Positions 47,685-51,397 of a DNA stretch of 51,397 nt are shown piece by piece. The translations under genes were made by a program, and so were the position numbers. This DNA is from an uncultured Oscillibacter sp. Its GTDB lineage: Bacteria > Bacillota > Clostridia > Oscillospirales > Oscillospiraceae. Under the pieces are notes generated by a model. The model saw only the letters and a list, made by a program, of their open reading frames with translations, did no database searches and was not told where the DNA came from. Location: contig CAJTVF010000013.1 in assembly GCA_910579435.1 (NCBI GenBank), positions 1-51,397 of the forward strand. The letters run 5' to 3'. Positions within the stretch are counted from its first letter, which is position 1. Every line of letters begins with the position of its first letter.

Positions 47685-48698
47685 ATGAAAAGTGTAACCT
47701 TGAAGGACGTCGCCAAGGCCGCCGGCGTCTCCTACGCCACCGTGTCCCGCGCCCTCTCCGGCAGCCACCAGATCGGCAGCGACACCCGGGAGCGCATCAT
47801 CAAGCTCTGCGATGAGATGGGCTACACCACCAATTACGTGGCCCGCTCCATGGTGACCAAGCGCACCGGGCTTATCGGGCTGGTGGTCCCCTCCATCGAC
47901 AACCAGTTCATGTCGGAGCTGGCCTACTATGCCGAAATGAGCGCCAGGGGGCACGGCTACAACATCATGCTCTGCAACTCCGGGCCGGACCTGAAGCAGG
48001 AAAAGACCGTGGTGAAGCTCCTCCTCAGCCGCCAGGTGGACGGCATTCTTATCGTCCCCCAGAGCCCCAAGACCTATGAGAACATCCGGGCCTACACGGA
48101 CCAGGTGCCCACGGTCTTCCTCAGCGAGAACCTCCGGGACCAGCCCCAGAGCTACGTGGCCGTGGACAACAGCCGGGGAACCTATATCGGCACCAAATAC
48201 CTCTATGAGCTGGGCCACCGGGACATTCTCTACTTTGGCCGCCGCCACACCACCACCCACCAGTTCCGGGCGGAGGGCTATATCCGGGCCTGCCGGGAGC
48301 TGGGGCTCAGCCCGCGGTTCTTCAACAGCGAATTCACCCGCTCCTCCATTACGGGCGGCTACCAGCTGGCCAAGGAGCTGTTTGCCAAGTCCGTCGACTA
48401 CTCCGCTATCTTCGCCTCCACGGACTCCAACGCTTTGGGCGTTTTAAAGGCGGCGGACGACGCCCACATCCAGATCCCCGGGCAGCTGAGCCTTATCGGC
48501 TTCGACAACATCTCCTCCACCGCCCTGCCCCGGATCGAGCTGACCACCATAGAGCAGCCCAAAAAGGACATGGCCGTCCAGGCGGTGGATATGCTCCGGG
48601 ACAAGATCGAAAACGGCACCCAGGGCTATATCCACCAGATCCTGATGCCCGCGCTGATCAAGCGCAGTACCTGCCGGGACCTGAGCGGGCCCGCGTAA
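47685..48698 (+). CDS. LacI-family transcriptional regulator (HAD/mutase side)
   Basis: 337 residues. HTH VTLKDVAKAAGVSYATVSRA, hinge helix with VARSMVTKRTGLIGLVVPSI, then a sugar-binding-type sensor domain ending ISLTTIEQP-like (IELTTIEQPKKDMAVQAVDM). Intact and of normal length. It is divergent from the HAD/mutase operon and first in the PHP-PfkB operon, with one AAACGTTT operator in each direction, so it most likely represses both until a sugar or sugar phosphate binds. Confidence 0.94.
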   Translation: MKSVTLKDVAKAAGVSYATVSRALSGSHQIGSDTRERIIKLCDEMGYTTNYVARSMVTKRTGLIGLVVPSIDNQFMSELAYYAEMSARGHGYNIMLCNSGPDLKQEKTVVKLLLSRQVDGILIVPQSPKTYENIRAYTDQVPTVFLSENLRDQPQSYVAVDNSRGTYIGTKYLYELGHRDILYFGRRHTTTHQFRAEGYIRACRELGLSPRFFNSEFTRSSITGGYQLAKELFAKSVDYSAIFASTDSNALGVLKAADDAHIQIPGQLSLIGFDNISSTALPRIELTTIEQPKKDMAVQAVDMLRDKIENGTQGYIHQILMPALIKRSTCRDLSGPA

Positions 48699-48748
48699 AT
48701 CGTCAATTTCAGGGGCTTCCGCCTCTGAGGAAAGAGGGAATTTTCACT

Positions 48749-49477
48749 ATGAACGGCTACCGCTACGATCCCCATACCCACACCGCCGAAACCAGCCGCT
48801 GCGGCCACCTCTACGCCGCCGACGTGGTGGACCGCTACATCCGCAGCGGCTTCACCGGCCTGGTGGTCACGGACCACCTGCATCCGGAATACCTTTCCCG
48901 CATTGACACGGAACACAATTGGGATAAGGTGATGGACCATTATCTCGGCGGCTACCACGCCTCCAAGCGCCGGGGCGACGAGGTGGGGCTGGACGTGATT
49001 CTGGGGGCGGAGCTCCGCTTCCCGGAGAACGACAACGACTACCTGGTCTACGGCATCGACGAGCAGTGGCTCCGCTCCAATCCCTACATCTGCTGCATGA
49101 GCGCCCAGGAGTTTTTCGACAAGTACCACGACCAGGTCCTCATTATCCACGCCCACCCCTTCCGCAAGGGCAGCGCTCCGGTCCAGGAGACCGCCGTCCA
49201 CGGCGCGGAGATTATCAACGGGAACCCCCGCCACGAAAACAACAATGACAAGGCCCTGGAGCTCTGCCGCCGCCATCCCGAGTACTACCGCCTGGCCGGG
49301 TCCGATACCCACCGGGATGGAGACGAGGCCCGGACCGCCGTGATCCTCCCGGAGCGGGTCCGCGACTCCCTCGCCTATAAGCGCGTCATCGAGAGCCGCA
49401 GGTTCCATCTCTGGAGCCCCGCGTTCCAGGAATTTGTAGAGGCCGACGAGGCCATCCGTAAGGAGGAAGAAGCATGA
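48749..49477 (+). CDS. PHP-domain phosphoesterase
   Basis: 242 residues with the polymerase-and-histidinol-phosphatase TIM-type barrel. Metal ligands are visible in DPHTHT (His9, His11), TDHLHP (Asp42, His43), GAELRFP (Glu), HAHPFR (His) and GSDTHRDGDE (Asp, His). Such stand-alone PHP proteins hydrolyse phosphomonoesters or cyclic phosphodiesters. Its stop overlaps the kinase start (ATGA), indicating coupled translation. Its target may be the same phosphosugar handled by the kinase. Confidence 0.88.
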   Translation: MNGYRYDPHTHTAETSRCGHLYAADVVDRYIRSGFTGLVVTDHLHPEYLSRIDTEHNWDKVMDHYLGGYHASKRRGDEVGLDVILGAELRFPENDNDYLVYGIDEQWLRSNPYICCMSAQEFFDKYHDQVLIIHAHPFRKGSAPVQETAVHGAEIINGNPRHENNNDKALELCRRHPEYYRLAGSDTHRDGDEARTAVILPERVRDSLAYKRVIESRRFHLWSPAFQEFVEADEAIRKEEEA

Positions 49478-50355
49478 ACCGGTTCAACACGTTAATTATT
49501 GGAGAGATCGCCCAGGATACGAATGTGGACTATGACGGCGCCACGGTCCAGGCCATCGGCGGAGCGGTGTACTACTCCGGCTTCGCTGCCGCCAACATGG
49601 GCCACAAAACCGCAGTCCTGCCCAAGGCGGACACGACCCAGGTGGACTTGAAGGCCGCCTTCGCCGCCGCCCCCAACGTCACGGTATTCCCACTTCACAG
49701 TACCCATTCCTTCGTCACCAAGAATGTCTACCACACCCCGGACCGGGAGCGCCGGACCTCCACTGTGGACAGCAAGATCGACCCCTACCGGCCCGAGGAG
49801 GTCCCGGAGGAGATCGACGCGGAGATCTGGCATCTGGCGGGCCTCGTCGGGGGCGATATCCCGGATGAATTTCTCCCCTTCGCTGCCGGCAGGGCTAAGC
49901 TGGCCATCGACGTGCAGTGCATGCTCCGCTGGGAGGAAAACGGCGGCATGGTTTACCGGGATTGGGGTGCGAAAAAAGAGCTGCTTCCCTACGTCCGATT
50001 CCTGAAGACCGACGCCGCCGAGGCGGAGATCCTGACGGGCCTCACGGACCGGGTGGAGGCCGCCAAGGTCCTCTACGGCTGGGGCGCCAAGGAGGTCCTC
50101 ATCACCCATAACACCGAGGTGCTGGCCTACGACGGCAAGGAGGTCTACACCTGCCCCATTAAGGCCCGCAGCCTGGGGGGGCGGACGGGCCGGGGGGACA
50201 CCACCTTCGCCTGCTACATCAACGAGCGGCTGACCCAGGACATCCCGGCGGCCCTTCGGACCGCCACAGCGCTGGTCTCCCTGAAAATGGAAACCCCGGG
50301 CCCCTATATGGGCACCCGGAGCGACGTAGAGGCATACATCAAGGAGTTCTATTGA
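49474..50355 (+). CDS. PfkB-family sugar kinase
   Basis: 293 residues of the ribokinase fold. The N-terminal IIGEIAQDTNVDYDG and di-Gly GGAVYYSGFAA segments and the C-terminal anion hole GRTGRGDTTFACY near 238 (catalytic Asp in GRGD) are clear. The compact form with GGAVYYSGFAA recalls archaeal myo-inositol 3-kinase and nucleoside kinases rather than fructose-1-phosphate kinase. It overlaps the PHP gene by 4 nt and ends the lacI operon. The substrate is unknown; a polyol or sugar is likely. Confidence 0.88.
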   Translation: MNRFNTLIIGEIAQDTNVDYDGATVQAIGGAVYYSGFAAANMGHKTAVLPKADTTQVDLKAAFAAAPNVTVFPLHSTHSFVTKNVYHTPDRERRTSTVDSKIDPYRPEEVPEEIDAEIWHLAGLVGGDIPDEFLPFAAGRAKLAIDVQCMLRWEENGGMVYRDWGAKKELLPYVRFLKTDAAEAEILTGLTDRVEAAKVLYGWGAKEVLITHNTEVLAYDGKEVYTCPIKARSLGGRTGRGDTTFACYINERLTQDIPAALRTATALVSLKMETPGPYMGTRSDVEAYIKEFY

Positions 50356-50364
50356 GCATACCGC

Positions 50365-50392
50365 AAGGCCCCCGAACGGGGCCTTCGTTTTC
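50365..50392 (+). terminator. Terminator of the lacI-PHP-pfkB operon
   Basis: AAGGCCCC (50365-50372), CGAAC, GGGGCCTT (50378-50385), followed by CGTTTTCC. Confidence 0.8.
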
Positions 50393-50489
50393 CTCCACAA
50401 GCTAAAAAATGCTCCAAAGGCCGGCTTTTTGAACTTTAATTCGTAAAGTAGATTTTTGTCGATTTGATTTGGTTTTTCCGCTTCGATTA

Positions 50490-50517
50490 TTGAAATTTGT
50501 TGTTGGTGCTGTATAAT
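50490..50517 (+). promoter_or_regulatory. Sigma-A promoter of the nuclease-like fragment
   Basis: TTGAAA (50490-50495), 16 nt, TATAAT (50512-50517), in strongly AT-rich DNA unlike the neighbouring operons. Confidence 0.72.
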
Positions 50518-50564
50518 ATAAAATTAATTTATAATTAAAATCTGTACAGGAATGATGCACACTT

Positions 50565-50917
50565 ATGGACAATAATTTACTTGAGGTTGGATATTATATA
50601 GATAGATTTAATATTGAAACAGAACAAAATTTACCATGTGGTCCAATCTACCAATCAGAAGGACTCGCTATCCATGTAAAAAACATCACCCGGAAATTAA
50701 AGATTCTATCATGTTAAACATTCCTAATATCATAAGTTCACCAGATTACATAGGCAAAAATCCAAAAGAACCTAATAGCATTGAACTTGTAAAAGATATT
50801 GGTAAAAATACCAAGGTTTGTGTTAAATTGGATACAAAAAACGAATATTTGTATGTTGCTTCCATTTTTGAAATAAAAGAAGGAGAACTAAACAACCGTT
50901 TGAATAGTGGACGACTA
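50565..50917 (+). pseudogene. PBECR-type phage/mobile nuclease fragment, frameshifted and truncated
   Basis: ATG 50565 opens a frame (MDNNLLEVGYYIDRFNIETE, then LPCGPIYQSEGLAIHVK). It passes into another frame at a run of six A (50677-50682): KKHHPEIKDSIMLNIPNII, SSPDYIGKNPKEPNSIELVK, VCVKLDTKNEYLYVASIFEI and NNRLNSGRL. One extra A would join the two parts. The pattern (HHPE, then PDYIG, NSIEL, YLYVASIFEI) is that of PBECR-family RelE/barnase-like nucleases of phages and mobile elements. The end is cut at 50917 by a family B repeat. The low GC suggests recent foreign origin. Family assignment is moderate. Confidence 0.6.
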
Positions 50918-51078
50918 GGCCTTGTTTGAAAAAAGTCTAAACGCCCAAAACGGCGGATCTTTTTCCGCCACTCTGCGTTAAATTTTCTTGCCGGGCGTCA
51001 GCCCGCCCGCGAAAATTTGCCTTGATTGGCGATAAAATCTCTCACCGTTGGGCATTCCGCCAATTTTCAAACAAGGCC
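50918..51078 (+). repeat. Foldback repeat family B, copy 3 (161 bp, TA duplication)
   Basis: Ends as in the other B copies, flanked by TA at 50916-50917 and 51079-51080. It truncates the nuclease-like gene on its left and the transposase fragment on its right. Confidence 0.93.
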
Positions 51079-51080
51079 TA

Positions 51081-51301
51081 ATCCGGGCGCGGCGATAAAA
51101 ACTGTGTACTGTTGAATACGGCGGAAAATCGTGGGGCAGTTGTCTCCATTTACACCCCGAATCCACCAAATACAGTACAGCATCCGTCAATTCCCGTTTG
51201 CTCCACGTGCAGCTGCGCATCCCTGTATAGAGTGGGGCAATTTCTTCCCACTGCTCATCTGTCAAGTCGCTGGGATATGGCTCTCGTACTTTTTCTTCCA
51301 T
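51081..51301 (-). pseudogene. IS5-type transposase, N-terminal fragment
   Basis: It begins at ATG 51299-51301 with the typical DUF4096 start (YPSDLTDEQWEEIAPLY, then KRELTDAVLYLVDSGCKWRQ and LPHDFPPYSTVHSFYRRAR). After Arg/Ala the frame enters the family B repeat, so the DDE catalytic part is missing. The continuation is not found left of the repeat, so a deletion accompanied or followed the insertion. GAGCCTGTTTAAAATC near 51349-51364 could be an inverted-repeat end of this or an adjacent insertion sequence; it resembles the family B terminus GGCCTTGTTTGAAAA. Confidence 0.82.
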
Positions 51302-51397
51302 GTATCTATTTTACCACTCGCTTATCCTCTTGTGAATACAGGTTCTTAGAGCCTGTTTAAAATCTTCTAATGAGGATGGCAATGAGGGCAAACGTGA

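Overview
The window looks like the chromosome of an anaerobic, spore-forming, fairly high-GC Clostridia member of the gut Oscillospiraceae type (Flavonifractor/Lawsonibacter-like). This is inferred from a large single-chain pyruvate:ferredoxin oxidoreductase, collagen-like spore-surface proteins, a TnpX/TnpW-type serine recombinase unit and AGGAGG ribosome binding sites throughout. I saw no tRNA, rRNA or CRISPR array.

Layout. (1) 1-2.3 kb: left-truncated large serine recombinase, overlapping tnpW, and a 700-bp non-coding leader holding two related palindromes. (2) 2.3-5.4 kb: a small glutaredoxin-like protein, a GT2-TPR glycosyltransferase, an intact BclA-like collagen protein, and a second collagen-like gene that has lost its 5' end. 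(3) 5.4-7.1 kb: debris of a conjugative or mobilizable element: a replication-initiator-like gene split by a 159-bp foldback repeat, a ToxN/AbiQ toxin fossil, and an unknown fragment. (4) 7.1-12.5 kb: dicarboxylate symporter, alpha/beta hydrolase, an Rrf2 regulator divergent from cysK, then a Met-rich leader peptide and terminator ahead of a 3'-altered, orphan metN. (5) 12.7-28 kb, all minus strand: PFOR, a split altronate-dehydratase-like pair, GntP permease, LarA-like protein, AbrB permease, a sigma-54 enhancer-binding regulator, a TctCAB tripartite transporter and a PdxA-like dehydrogenase. A sigma-54 promoter and a distant 12-bp palindrome precede pdxA. (6) 28.5-34.9 kb: an iol-like set (IolB, sugar isomerase, IolG, SSS symporter) with a divergent LacI regulator. 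(7) 35.5-39.9 kb: ROK-like kinase, AGE epimerase, RpiR regulator and YesL protein, behind a promoter with a palindromic operator. (8) 40-50.4 kb: a minus-strand set (Fe-dependent alcohol dehydrogenase, split transketolase, a phosphoglycerate-mutase-like enzyme, three tandem HAD phosphatases) divergent from LacI, PHP phosphoesterase and PfkB kinase. Two AAACGTTT operators sit between the divergent units. (9) 50.4-51.4 kb: an AT-rich frameshifted nuclease-like fragment and an IS5-type transposase fragment, separated by a 161-bp foldback repeat.

Two findings stand out. First, the phosphoglycerate-mutase-like gene (43231-44799) is a circular permutation of the iPGM fold: the canonical C-terminal part comes first and the canonical N-terminal catalytic Asp and Ser come second, and all signature residues are retained. 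Second, six non-autonomous foldback repeats form two fixed-length families: 159 bp with TTAA duplication, and 161 bp with TA duplication. They share a central hairpin whose stems covary while its internal loop and tetraloop stay constant. One copy is nested in another, which proves the TA target duplication. A methionine-rich leader peptide with its own consensus promoter and terminator, upstream of metN, is a third candidate novelty.

The metabolic theme is catabolism of sugar acids, inositol-like polyols and an unidentified phosphorylated sugar, feeding transketolase and PFOR. Substrates cannot be fixed from sequence alone.
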